From: an uncultured Acetatifactor sp.
GTDB lineage: Bacteria; Bacillota; Clostridia; Lachnospirales; Lachnospiraceae
DNA length: 15,488 bases
NCBI GenBank assembly: GCA_910584435.1
Contig: CAJUAP010000042.1
Span: 18,191-33,678, forward strand
Direction of reading: 5' to 3'
Shown: positions 7,521 through 14,725 of the stretch, piece by piece
How positions within the stretch are numbered: the stretch's first letter is position 1
How the letters are laid out: each line of letters opens with the position of its first letter
Notes under the pieces: model-generated
Seen by the model: the letters and a program-made list of their open reading frames with translations, nothing else
Database searches by the model: none
Told to the model about the DNA's origin: nothing
Translations under genes and position numbers: made by a program

Positions 7521-8693
7521 TCATTTTCCTTCCGACCTCAGCCGTGCCACAAATGTCTTCAGCCGCCCCATGGCAGTCTTCAGATGCTCCAGGGAATACG
7601 CATACGAAATCCGCAGATATCCCTCGCCGCAGTCTCCGAAAGCCGTTCCCGGCACCACTGCCACCTTCTCTTCATTTAAGAACCTGGTGGCAAACTCATC
7701 ACTGCTCATGCCGAATTCCTTAATACATGGAAACATATAAAAAGCCCCATACGGTTCAAAACACGAAATTCCCATCTCCTGAAAAGCGTTCAGCAGAAAC
7801 CTTCTCCTTTGGTTATATGCCGTCCTCATTTCCAGCACATCCTCGTCACCGTTTTTCAACGCCTCAATGGCGGCATACTGACTGGTAGAGGGTGCGCACA
7901 TAATGGCAAACTGATGAATCTTAGTCATTTGAGCGATAATCTCTGCCGGGCCGCAGGCATACCCAAGGCGCCATCCTGTCATGGCATATGCCTTGGAAAA
8001 ACCATTGATTAAAATAGTCCTCTCTCTCATACCCGGAATTTCAATAATTGACACATGCTTATCCGTATATGTCAATTCGGAATAGATTTCATCCGACATT
8101 ACAAAGATGTCATGCTTTAAAATGACCTCCGCAATGGCTTCCAAATCCTTCCTCTCCATTATGGCCCCGGTGGGATTATTCGGGAACGGCAGCACCAGCA
8201 GCTTGGTTTTATCCGTAACAGCCGCCTCCAGCTCTTCCGCAGTCAGGCGGAATTCATTTTCTTCTTTCAGATGAATAATCACGGGCTTTGCGCCAGCCAG
8301 TATGGCACAGGGCTCATAGGATACAAAACTGGGCTGGGGAATCAACACCTCATCACCCGGATTCATCATGGCCCGAAGTCCCACATCAATTGCCTCGGAA
8401 CCTCCTACCGTAACCAATACCTCATGCAGCGGATCATACTTTACCCCCTGCTTCCTATGTATATAATTACATATTTCCCGGCGCAGCTCTTTTAAACCTG
8501 CATTGGAAGTATAAATCGTCCTGCCCTGTTCCAGAGAGTAGATGCCTTCATCACGAATATGCCATGGGGTGTCGAAATCCGGCTCACCCACTCCCAATGA
8601 AATTGCGTCCTTCATCTCGCTTGCAATGTCAAAAAATTTACGAATGCCTGATGGTTTAATATCCACCACCTTATCTGCCAATGGATTTCTCAT
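7521..8693 (-). CDS. PLP-dependent class I/II aminotransferase (390 aa)
   Basis: Fold type I aminotransferase of the aspartate aminotransferase/PatA-like group. Visible motifs: SLGVGEPDFDTP near 32-43, PNNPTG (171-176; the conserved Asn), DEIYSELTY with D201 and Y204, the cofactor lysine K234 in GFSKAYAMTGWRLG, and a substrate-carboxylate Arg (R371) in YLRISYAYS. Length is typical. It transfers an amino group between an amino acid and a 2-oxoacid; the exact substrate cannot be told, though aspartate, alanine or aromatic acids are usual. Its ATG overlaps the regulator stop (ATGA at 8693-8690), so translation is probably coupled, which suggests the regulator controls or senses the amino acid this enzyme handles. 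Confidence 0.95.
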   Translation of the reverse strand: MRNPLADKVVDIKPSGIRKFFDIASEMKDAISLGVGEPDFDTPWHIRDEGIYSLEQGRTIYTSNAGLKELRREICNYIHRKQGVKYDPLHEVLVTVGGSEAIDVGLRAMMNPGDEVLIPQPSFVSYEPCAILAGAKPVIIHLKEENEFRLTAEELEAAVTDKTKLLVLPFPNNPTGAIMERKDLEAIAEVILKHDIFVMSDEIYSELTYTDKHVSIIEIPGMRERTILINGFSKAYAMTGWRLGYACGPAEIIAQMTKIHQFAIMCAPSTSQYAAIEALKNGDEDVLEMRTAYNQRRRFLLNAFQEMGISCFEPYGAFYMFPCIKEFGMSSDEFATRFLNEEKVAVVPGTAFGDCGEGYLRISYAYSLEHLKTAMGRLKTFVARLRSEGK

Positions 8694-9172
8694 GGGGTAA
8701 TCATCTCTCTTTCATCTTGTTTTTTTGAAGATATCACTGTGCCATGATCCTTGTATTTCTTCAGGATAAAATGTGTGGCAGTACTGAGTACAGTGTCCAA
8801 TGTGGAAAGCTTATCAGACACAAACGCAGACACCTCACGCAGGGACTTGCCTTCCAATATCACCATCAGGTCATAACCGCCTGAAATCAGATACACACTG
8901 CGCACCTCCGGATAATTGTAAATCCTCTCCGCAATACTGTCAAAGCCCTGTCCTCTCTGCGGCGTCACACGCACTTCAATCAATGCCGTCACCTTCTCTT
9001 CGGAAGTCTTCTCCCAATTTACCAGAGTATGGTAGCCGCAGATAACTCCTTCTGCCTCCAAAGCCGCCAGTTCGTTCACTATTTCAACCTCTTCCACGCC
9101 GAGAATGACCGCCAGCTCCTTTGTATCGATCCGGCTGTTCTTTTCTATCACTTTCAACAACTCTTCTCTCAT
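8690..9172 (-). CDS. Lrp/AsnC-family transcriptional regulator (160 aa)
   Basis: N-terminal winged helix-turn-helix (about 1-50: RIDTKELAVILGVEEVEIVN then AALEAEGVICGYHTLVNW) followed by an AsnC/RAM ligand-binding domain (about 62-140) with VRSVYLISGGYDLMVILEG, the typical glycine-rich segment. Family members bind amino acids and form octamers. The start was placed at ATG 9172 because GGAGG sits 8 bases upstream; an in-frame ATG at 9187 precedes that site and is rejected. A tandem 18-bp repeat lies just upstream and may be an operator. Its stop overlaps the aminotransferase start by four bases. Confidence 0.94.
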   Translation of the reverse strand: MREELLKVIEKNSRIDTKELAVILGVEEVEIVNELAALEAEGVICGYHTLVNWEKTSEEKVTALIEVRVTPQRGQGFDSIAERIYNYPEVRSVYLISGGYDLMVILEGKSLREVSAFVSDKLSTLDTVLSTATHFILKKYKDHGTVISSKKQDEREMITP

Positions 9173-9186
9173 TACATTTACCTCCA

Positions 9187-9222
9187 TATTAACTGATGAT
9201 TCCGTATTAACTGATAATTCTG
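9187..9222. repeat. Tandem 18-bp repeat upstream of the Lrp-family gene
   Basis: Two adjacent copies, TATTAACTGATGATTCCG and TATTAACTGATAATTCTG on the plus strand, match at 16 of 18 bases. They end a few bases upstream of the GGAGG of the regulator. An AT-rich direct repeat in this position fits an autoregulatory Lrp-type site inside the operon, or an RNA element. Neither is shown by sequence alone. Confidence 0.7.
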
Positions 9223-9276
9223 TTTTCTTTGCCTTGTTCTACCGTGAGATTCTCCTGCTTTTTCCTTCCTCTCATC

Positions 9277-10395
9277 CTATGCGTTATATTGCTGCGCCTT
9301 ATATACTTGATCCTGCTTCGGTCTGTCCAGGTAACGTATTTCTTCCCCGTTTTGCAGAATTCTTCCCTTTCCTTCCACAATCCTGCCCACAACCACCGCC
9401 GGAATCCGCTCCGCTGTAAGAGCTTCTGCCAATCTCTGTCCATCAACGGCAGTCATCAGCAGACATCCTCCGGATAATAATTCATAGGGATTCGCATTAC
9501 AGTACTCACATACCTCCACGGTCTCCTGACGAAGCGGCAGCTTCCTCATATCTATATGCAGTCCGACACCTGCTCCTTCTGCCAATTCCCAGAGCGCGGC
9601 AAAAATCCCGCCCTCCGAAGCATCGTGCATGGCGCAGACGCCGGACTTCACCGCTGCCGCCGCCTCCGGTATTATGGATAAATAACGGTCGAAGCCTGCT
9701 GCTTCCTCCACCAGATAGGACGGAAGCTTCTCTGTCAGTTTTTCCTGATTACGCTTCGCCAGCACTGCCGTCCCCTGAAGCCCAATCCATTTACTAAGCA
9801 CAATGTCCTGCCCCGGTGCTGCAGTTTTCACGGAATGATTCTCTTCTGCCTCCGCCCTGCCATATCCTGCCGCCACCGCCCAGGGCACAGTGACCTGTCC
9901 GGTAATTCTGGTCTGTCCTCCCATCAGCATTATGGACAGCTCCCCGCACTTCTGCTCCGCCTCTGACAGCAGTGCTTTGATGTCCCTTTCCTCCGTGTTC
10001 TCCGGCAGCAGCAGCGTCAGCATTACGGCAACAGGCTCTGCACCGCAGACCGCAATGTTATTAGCGCATTTCTGTATCAGCTGTGCCAATGTCATATATG
10101 GCTCCTTTGCAGACATCCCGAATGCCATACACTCTAGCTCTTTCGCAGGCACTCCGGCTTCCATCCGTCCCGTTTTCTCCACAGGTATCACGGATTCCCC
10201 GCATCCCATCTCGCATACTGCCCTGGAAACCGCCGCCTCCTGCATACAGGTCACCAGCTTCTCTCCGTCTGCACATGAGAAAATGGCGCAGTCTGCCCCT
10301 ATTCCTGCGCCACTGATTACCTCTTCTCTCCTTGTATGAATCTGCCCTAAAACAGAACGCTTTAACACATTCCCTGATACTTTACCTATCTCCAT
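9277..10395 (-). CDS. AIR-synthase/HypE-like protein, divergent (372 aa)
   Basis: ATP-binding superfamily of PurM, HypE, ThiL and SelD. The N-terminal half carries CANNIAVCGAEPVAVMLTLL (110-129), the counterpart of the dimer-interface NDxxxxGAxP motif, and MLMGGQTR; the C-terminal half has QDIVLSKWIGLQGTAVLA (197-214) and AMHDASEGGIFAALWELAEG (255-274). It is not HypE: the C-terminal PRIC-type cysteine tail is absent (it ends AQQYNA). The usual early DDAA motif is replaced by GADCAIF, and about 40 extra residues (55-100) with several cysteines lie between the first strand and the interface helix. The substrate is unknown. ATG 10395 follows GAGAGG. It starts 36 bases after the VanW gene, in the same operon. 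Confidence 0.85.
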   Translation of the reverse strand: MEIGKVSGNVLKRSVLGQIHTRREEVISGAGIGADCAIFSCADGEKLVTCMQEAAVSRAVCEMGCGESVIPVEKTGRMEAGVPAKELECMAFGMSAKEPYMTLAQLIQKCANNIAVCGAEPVAVMLTLLLPENTEERDIKALLSEAEQKCGELSIMLMGGQTRITGQVTVPWAVAAGYGRAEAEENHSVKTAAPGQDIVLSKWIGLQGTAVLAKRNQEKLTEKLPSYLVEEAAGFDRYLSIIPEAAAAVKSGVCAMHDASEGGIFAALWELAEGAGVGLHIDMRKLPLRQETVEVCEYCNANPYELLSGGCLLMTAVDGQRLAEALTAERIPAVVVGRIVEGKGRILQNGEEIRYLDRPKQDQVYKAQQYNA

Positions 10396-10431
10396 GCTGC
10401 TGCCTCTCAGCCCAGATAACCTGTTTAGTAA

Positions 10432-11910
10432 TTACTCATCATCTTCGTCATCATCATATTCTTCCGGCGGCGCAAGCAGAATTGCCAGCACATCCCTCAC
10501 ATGGTTTACATCTCCGGTACCGATTGCCGCCATGATTTCTTCATAAGCAGACGGATCTTCGGTAGCCGTTCCCACAACAGCGCTTCTGGGCACCATCTTA
10601 TAGCTGCTGCTGTTTACCTGTGTACGGCTGACCTCTCTGCCGTTCTCCGTTACAATTTTCCACAACTGTGCCTTATAACCCACATGGGGCGAACCGCTGT
10701 CACTCACATATCCCAGCGGCCTGGATGCATCGGCATAGATTTTATCGGACGGAGGATAATTTACCTCCAATACCTTGCTCTCATACCGAACCTCACGGTC
10801 AGGATCCCTGGTCTCACAGCCATAAATATTAAACGTAATATGCTTATTTTTGGTATAACCCTCTATATAAACAGGGTATTCCAGGTTATTGACAAACTTG
10901 AAATCCTTTCCGGAGCTCTCGGAAATTGCAGCATCTGCCGAAGGCTCTACGTACGTCACAATCATAGAATGATTATACCGCTCCGTTATCTCCAATTCAG
11001 CTAACAGTAATGCATTATACAGCGTAGTTGACACCTGACAGATACCTCCGCCCAGACTGTCCACCACCTGCCCGTTCATATAAGACCCAGCCATATAATA
11101 TCCGTTTGCCGCAGTAAACGGCGTCACAAGCGCATGCATGGAAAATTCCTCTCCCGGATATACAAGGGCGCCGTTGATCAGCTTACATCCATTGTCCACA
11201 TTGGCAGATCGGTTATAATTGGATGAGACATATTCCGTAGTGTAGCTTCCCAGGATATCTTTCACCTTGGACAATTCCTCCACACTTCCCCTCGGCTCAT
11301 CCACCGCCACATCCAGGCCAATGGTACATGCAGTACGATCCCATTCCTGCGCCATATACTGGCTCACCTTATCAATGGACATCTCCACATCAAGGGCATA
11401 GCCCACACGCCCTTCCACAATACGGAAATTATCGTTTTCGCGGACCAGACCATAGGGTACTGCCTTCACATCATACGGCACACATTTTTCAAGCAGCACA
11501 TCGCCGATGGTCTGCAGATCAAATGTCAGCTGAATCGGATAGACAAGATTCTCCTTTTCCAGATCCTTTAACATCTTATAACGTTCAATCACATTCCCCC
11601 GGATGCCCACTGCCAGCGCTTCCTCCACCAGCTCAGGATTCCCCCAGGCAATGCCCAGTTCCCCGGCAGTTACCACCACAGCCTGATTTCCGGCTGCCAG
11701 CAATGTAATCTCCGTACTTTTAAGTCCTTCCACATAGGCATTAATTACCTGTTCTGCCTCTGCTGCGCTCATACCGGACAGTTCAATATTGTCGGCATAA
11801 ATCCCGTTTTTAATTGTATCACTGTCTGCTGCCTCAGCCATTGTCCCAGGCAGAAGCATGCATACCAAAAACAAGCAGCCCAAAAGCAGCCATTTTTTAC
11901 CCCTTTTCAT
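10432..11910 (-). CDS. VanW-family secreted protein (492 aa)
   Basis: Exported protein with an N-terminal signal peptide (MKRGKKWLLLGCLFLVCMLL, likely cleaved near residue 26-28 after an AEA motif). Residues about 40-215 resemble the peptidoglycan-binding-type domain that commonly precedes VanW. The VanW domain spans about 222-365 with the hallmark GGGICQVSTTLYNA (287-300). Residues about 375-450 look like a G5-type domain, and the protein ends in a very acidic tail (YDDDEDDE). Such proteins act in the cell wall, but the VanW role is unknown; no other van genes are present, so the name does not imply vancomycin resistance. Start ATG 11910 follows GGGAG; an upstream in-frame ATG at 12000 is rejected since it precedes the promoter and lacks a ribosome site. 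First gene of the operon. Confidence 0.93.
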   Translation of the reverse strand: MKRGKKWLLLGCLFLVCMLLPGTMAEAADSDTIKNGIYADNIELSGMSAAEAEQVINAYVEGLKSTEITLLAAGNQAVVVTAGELGIAWGNPELVEEALAVGIRGNVIERYKMLKDLEKENLVYPIQLTFDLQTIGDVLLEKCVPYDVKAVPYGLVRENDNFRIVEGRVGYALDVEMSIDKVSQYMAQEWDRTACTIGLDVAVDEPRGSVEELSKVKDILGSYTTEYVSSNYNRSANVDNGCKLINGALVYPGEEFSMHALVTPFTAANGYYMAGSYMNGQVVDSLGGGICQVSTTLYNALLLAELEITERYNHSMIVTYVEPSADAAISESSGKDFKFVNNLEYPVYIEGYTKNKHITFNIYGCETRDPDREVRYESKVLEVNYPPSDKIYADASRPLGYVSDSGSPHVGYKAQLWKIVTENGREVSRTQVNSSSYKMVPRSAVVGTATEDPSAYEEIMAAIGTGDVNHVRDVLAILLAPPEEYDDDEDDE

Positions 11911-11958
11911 AACACATCTCCCTCTCTGCCGTCCCGATTCCTCATTCATCCAAATGGA

Positions 11959-11987
11959 ATTATGTCCGGCGGCTTTTCCCATTTCAA
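11959..11987 (-). promoter_or_regulatory. Operon promoter upstream of the VanW gene
   Basis: Minus strand: -35 TTGAAA (11987-11982), 17-base spacer, -10 CATAAT (11964-11959), five of six matches in each box. Start near 11952, about 40 bases before the ATG. No further clear promoter was found within the downstream operon, so it probably serves all five genes. Confidence 0.7.
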
Positions 11988-12036
11988 GAATCAAATGCAA
12001 TTAACAATCTTCTAAAACACTATCCTACTTGATTTA

Positions 12037-12141
12037 CTAAAATAAATATGATACAGTTGGTATTAATATGGCAAGAATCAGCAGAATCACAATGACTGCT
12101 GAAATACGCTGCGTAGTTTTCTTATTATTTAAATGAAACAT
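12037..12141 (-). CDS. Small single-TM membrane protein (34 aa)
   Basis: MFHLNNKK then a hydrophobic helix (SAVIVILLILAILIPTVSYL) to the C-terminus; a basic N-terminus suggests the start lies in the cytoplasm. The ATG at 12141 is preceded by AAAGGAGTCGGTC, a strong ribosome site, so it is likely translated although very short; a longer in-frame start at 12225 has no such support. It has its own promoter at 12244-12272. Function unknown. It sits between the divergent 209-aa gene and the VanW operon. Confidence 0.72.
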   Translation of the reverse strand: MFHLNNKKTTQRISAVIVILLILAILIPTVSYLF

Positions 12142-12243
12142 GACCGACTCCTTTCCACCATTGCTGCTGCTCACTTTGCGGCCGCACACAGCCGCCGGAG
12201 CCATATCCAGCAAACACTCTAACAAACTCTCTTATGAAAGGAT

Positions 12244-12272
12244 ATTATATATGATTTTAGGATTTTTGGCAA
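12244..12272 (-). promoter_or_regulatory. Promoter of the 34-aa membrane peptide, overlapping the divergent start codon
   Basis: Minus strand: -35 TTGCCA (12272-12267), 17-base spacer, perfect -10 TATAAT (12249-12244). The spacer spans the ATG (12251) and first codons of the plus-strand gene, and the -10 lies between that gene's ribosome site and ATG. The leader to the small gene is about 95 bases. Confidence 0.7.
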
Positions 12273-12880
12273 GTTTTATTGGTATCGCAATTATTATTTC
12301 TGTCCTTGCAAAAAGATCATCGAAAGAAAGAAATGCCCAGGACAAAAATTTCTGGGACCGGGAAGCACAGGCGAACAACGTCCGCCGCAAGCCTCTTGAT
12401 CAACTGAATTATATCCACATTCCTCTGGAACATTTTCCCTTACAGCTGTTAGAGGATAATATTACCGTAAAAGAGTGCATTGAAACTCTGCAGGCACTTT
12501 CCACACAGAAAATAGTCAACCTCACCGGATGGTCTAACACTGACTTAAAACTGGAATACGGCACCGCCAACCTTTCCCTCCTCACAGAGTATGACCAGAA
12601 CTTTACCGTACTGGTGCGCACACTGCAGAAATGGGCCGATGCCCTGACCGAAGCAGGTTATGCGGACAATGCTGCCGTCCTTATGGAATTTGCTGTCAGC
12701 GCCGGAACAGATATCAGCAGCACATATTACCAATTGGCGGATTACTGGCTGTCCCAGGGGGAAAACTTCCAGATAGAGCATCTGATTCAAGCCGCCGACA
12801 ACCTGAATTCTGCCAATAAAGACATTATTATCCGTAATCTTAAGGAAAAGGTGTGGGGGGATGTGATGAAGCTGGAATAA
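12251..12880 (+). CDS. Membrane-anchored helical protein of unknown function (209 aa)
   Basis: N-terminal transmembrane helix (MILGFLASFIGIAIIISVLA) followed by a basic stretch and a soluble, probably cytoplasmic, region. Residues about 100-205 contain paired amphipathic helices (LQKWADALTEAGYADNAAVL, then YYQLADYWLSQGE) that resemble TPR-like repeats, though too few to be certain. The start ATG 12251 was chosen because AAAGGA lies 8 bases upstream; the frame is open further upstream but without a supported start. I saw no strong promoter for it; CTGAAA with TATTAT at 12077-12130 is a weak candidate. A hairpin 60 bases after the stop may end transcription. Confidence 0.82.
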   Translation: MILGFLASFIGIAIIISVLAKRSSKERNAQDKNFWDREAQANNVRRKPLDQLNYIHIPLEHFPLQLLEDNITVKECIETLQALSTQKIVNLTGWSNTDLKLEYGTANLSLLTEYDQNFTVLVRTLQKWADALTEAGYADNAAVLMEFAVSAGTDISSTYYQLADYWLSQGENFQIEHLIQAADNLNSANKDIIIRNLKEKVWGDVMKLE

Positions 12881-12906
12881 TAGTTCATGGTTATCTTGAC
12901 CGTGGC

Positions 12907-12975
12907 ATTGCTGATTGCAGCAATCTCCGCATAACGCAGAAGACAGCCTGCCGTTTCAGCAAGCCGTCCTTTCTG
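12907..12975 (+). terminator. Two hairpins after the 209-aa gene; possible terminator
   Basis: A first stem ATTGCTG/CAGCAAT with a 4-base loop (12907-12924) has no T tail. A second, GACAGCCTGC with GCAAGCCGTC and a 7-base loop (12942-12968), pairs at all ten positions as minus-strand RNA if two G-U pairs are allowed; on the plus strand those two positions become A-C mismatches. It is followed on the plus strand by CTTTCTG, a poor T tract. Better pairing on the minus strand suggests the structure may serve an RNA from the promoter at 13016-13044 instead. Confidence 0.4.
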
Positions 12976-13015
12976 TACTGCATTTGATTTTTTGAATTCC
13001 CCTTTTATGAAAATA

Positions 13016-13044
13016 AGTATACTCCCTTTTCTCTCAAATGTAAA
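13016..13044 (-). promoter_or_regulatory. Strong promoter with no evident gene downstream
   Basis: Minus strand: -35 TTTACA (13044-13039), 17-base spacer, -10 TATACT (13021-13016). RNA would start near 13009 and run through two hairpins toward the 3' end of the plus-strand gene. The first ATG downstream opens only about 30 codons and its nearest AAGGGG is about 15 bases away, so protein coding is unlikely. It may be left from a lost gene or drive a small RNA. Confidence 0.65.
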
Positions 13045-13093
13045 GGAAATGCCATCGACAATCCTTGACAAAATCGGCCTGAAATGCGCATAT

Positions 13094-13162
13094 TCAGCGC
13101 AACGGCAGCTTAATCTCTACTGTCATCTTTCCCGTTTTCGTACTGCCAGGCCCTTTATTCAT
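13094..13162 (-). pseudogene. C-terminal gene remnant, possibly histidine kinase tail
   Basis: A short frame ends in GSTKTGKMTVEIKLPLR and stops at TGA 13096-13094. The ending resembles the last strand of histidine kinase ATPase domains (G-S-T-x-x-V-x-LPL), but too little remains to be sure. It is out of frame with, and overlaps, the last codons of the neighbouring 164-aa gene. If real, the AT-rich genes to the right replaced the rest of the original gene. Confidence 0.3.
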
Positions 13163-13649
13163 ATGAATATGTAAATTTAAAGGACTTTGCAATATCCCCT
13201 TCTTTTAACAGATAATATATATTAAAATCACAAGATGGTACTGCCACTAATTTCATTATCTCACTGTTTACATACACATTTTCCTCTTTGCGGCGAGACA
13301 ATCCCCATGCCATCCACCTATATAATCCATTATCACTCCATCCATCAATAATAAACCTGTCATCAGCATCTTCTTCCAATTCCAATTGAGAACAATACAG
13401 CATCCATTCATAGAATACTTTTTTCTCCTTTATTATGGAACAACATACTATTTCATTTTCATTCAGGAAAAAAGTGATAATATAATCATTCCATATGTCA
13501 ACACTAATTATCTCTCCAACATTGATACCACGTTGTTTCGCCATCATCCTGAAAATAATATCCGGAGGAATTCTATGCAATGCTCTCCACATAATGATAA
13601 ACACAACAATAATAACACTAGCCCACATTATTGCTTTTCTCTTTGCCAT
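13155..13649 (-). CDS. Single-TM protein of unknown family (164 aa)
   Basis: N-terminal transmembrane helix after a short basic start (MAKRKAIMWASVIIVVFIIM), then about 140 residues rich in Trp, Tyr, Asp and Glu that probably lie outside the cell or at the membrane face. No family recognised. GGAAGGAAA lies about 11 bases before the ATG, a mediocre site. It follows the secreted-protein gene after 49 bases with no visible terminator, so the two are probably cotranscribed. It is visibly more AT-rich than the operon at 6397-11910, suggesting acquisition with its partner. It might protect against, anchor or help the secreted product; this is only inferred from the pairing. Confidence 0.75.
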   Translation of the reverse strand: MAKRKAIMWASVIIVVFIIMWRALHRIPPDIIFRMMAKQRGINVGEIISVDIWNDYIITFFLNENEIVCCSIIKEKKVFYEWMLYCSQLELEEDADDRFIIDGWSDNGLYRWMAWGLSRRKEENVYVNSEIMKLVAVPSCDFNIYYLLKEGDIAKSFKFTYSYE

Positions 13650-13698
13650 TTACGTTCGTTTCCTTCCATCCCCTATGAACAAATTCAACTACCTCTCA

Positions 13699-14619
13699 TC
13701 AATACGGAAGTCCTGTTATTTGAATGGCAAAAGACCACTGCTTATCAACACCTGTTAATGAAAAACCCGCACCTGTCTTAGAAACAACTATACTTCCATT
13801 TGCCTGCTCATATGTATGAATATATGTAAGAACCGCAGTCGCTCTATTTCCTCCGCCTGTCAAAACATTTTTCTTACATTGAATTGTTACATCTGCTAAT
13901 TCAACCCAACCCTGTTGTGAATTAATATGACCATACCATAATTCATCAAATCCCCATACATACGCTGAATTCGGTTCAATCTGTACAGCTTTTATGTCTT
14001 TTTTCTGGGATGCTGGCGGATTTTGCGACCACGTCAGTTCCGCAGTTGGATTTGTTCCCTCTAAATCTCCAAACCAGGAATATCCTATATAATCAAGCCC
14101 TGTAGCAGGAGATTCTGCCGAATTAAGACCAGGATGATCCCAACCACCTGTACCATAAAGATTCCAAATTACTCCCTGTCCTTCATACTTATATGTGGCA
14201 CCCATAGTTATGGTACATTTATAATTATCATCATAGGTATTTCCACCGCTAATCCATTCGTTTGCTGTAATCAATGCCTGCTCGCTGAAATTTTCTATTC
14301 CAATGGCCTCTACCTCTTCCTTACTAAGCAAGCAACTTGAAGTCACTATCAGTTCGTTATCAACCACAGCATATTCTTCATGAACAAACACTGTTGCTTC
14401 TATTTCACCCATACACACTTCATTCTCATTATCTGCCAATAACGAAATAGGTGTACTTTCTTCTACGATGATATAGGCATCTGGAAAATCTTCAGAATAT
14501 ACAACATATCTTGCTTCCGTTGATACATCCTGTTCTTCTTCAGCATATGAACCAAATGTCGAACAAAGAGCTGTTACTGCTGTTACGCCAAATGCTATTA
14601 GTTTTTTATAAATTTTCAT
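13699..14619 (-). CDS. Secreted protein of unknown family (306 aa)
   Basis: Clear signal peptide (MKIYKKLIAFGVTAVTALCS, likely cleaved after SYA at residue 26). The mature protein has an acidic N-terminal half (about 27-110, YVVYSEDFPDAYIIVEES) and a Gly/Trp/Tyr/Asn-rich C-terminal half (about 115-306) with GGWDHPGLNSA, WFGDLEGTNPTAEL and a beta-rich end (GAGFSLTGVDKQWSFAIQ). No sortase motif, enzyme motif or known domain was recognised. ATG 14619 has AAAGGGG 7 bases upstream. It is the first gene after the IS3 remnant and reads away from it, using a promoter whose -35 lies at the inner IS edge. AT-rich, so probably horizontally acquired. Confidence 0.85.
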   Translation of the reverse strand: MKIYKKLIAFGVTAVTALCSTFGSYAEEEQDVSTEARYVVYSEDFPDAYIIVEESTPISLLADNENEVCMGEIEATVFVHEEYAVVDNELIVTSSCLLSKEEVEAIGIENFSEQALITANEWISGGNTYDDNYKCTITMGATYKYEGQGVIWNLYGTGGWDHPGLNSAESPATGLDYIGYSWFGDLEGTNPTAELTWSQNPPASQKKDIKAVQIEPNSAYVWGFDELWYGHINSQQGWVELADVTIQCKKNVLTGGGNRATAVLTYIHTYEQANGSIVVSKTGAGFSLTGVDKQWSFAIQITGLPY

Positions 14620-14639
14620 AGGAATCCCCTTTCACCTTT

Positions 14640-14668
14640 TTAATAACATAAAATTTTTCCCTTGTCAA
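14640..14668 (-). promoter_or_regulatory. Promoter of the secreted-protein gene at the IS edge
   Basis: Minus strand: perfect -35 TTGACA (14668-14663), 17-base spacer, -10 TATTAA (14645-14640). Start near 14633, giving a very short leader that just includes the ribosome site. The TGTCGTTGACAAGGG context resembles IS3-type terminal repeats, so the -35 may be supplied by the element. Confidence 0.6.
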
Positions 14669-14725
14669 CGACACCATTTTCTGTGATAGCACAACTTTAC
14701 TTGGGTATACTAATGGGCAAACTTC

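Noticed and set aside
9207..9446. 79-aa minus frame overlapping the AIR-synthase-like gene end
   Set aside because: Out of frame with a domain-containing gene, with no ribosome site or recognisable features.
9277..10395. Hydrogenase maturation factor HypE
   Set aside because: The C-terminal cysteine tail needed for carbamoyl transfer is absent and no other hyp or hydrogenase genes are nearby.
10432..11910. Vancomycin-resistance function for the VanW protein
   Set aside because: No vanA/B-type ligase, vanH, vanX or vanRS is present; VanW-domain proteins are widespread in Clostridia without resistance.
12787..13071. 94-aa minus frame overlapping the 209-aa gene
   Set aside because: It starts upstream of a strong promoter, lacks a ribosome site and half of it is antisense to the better-supported plus gene.
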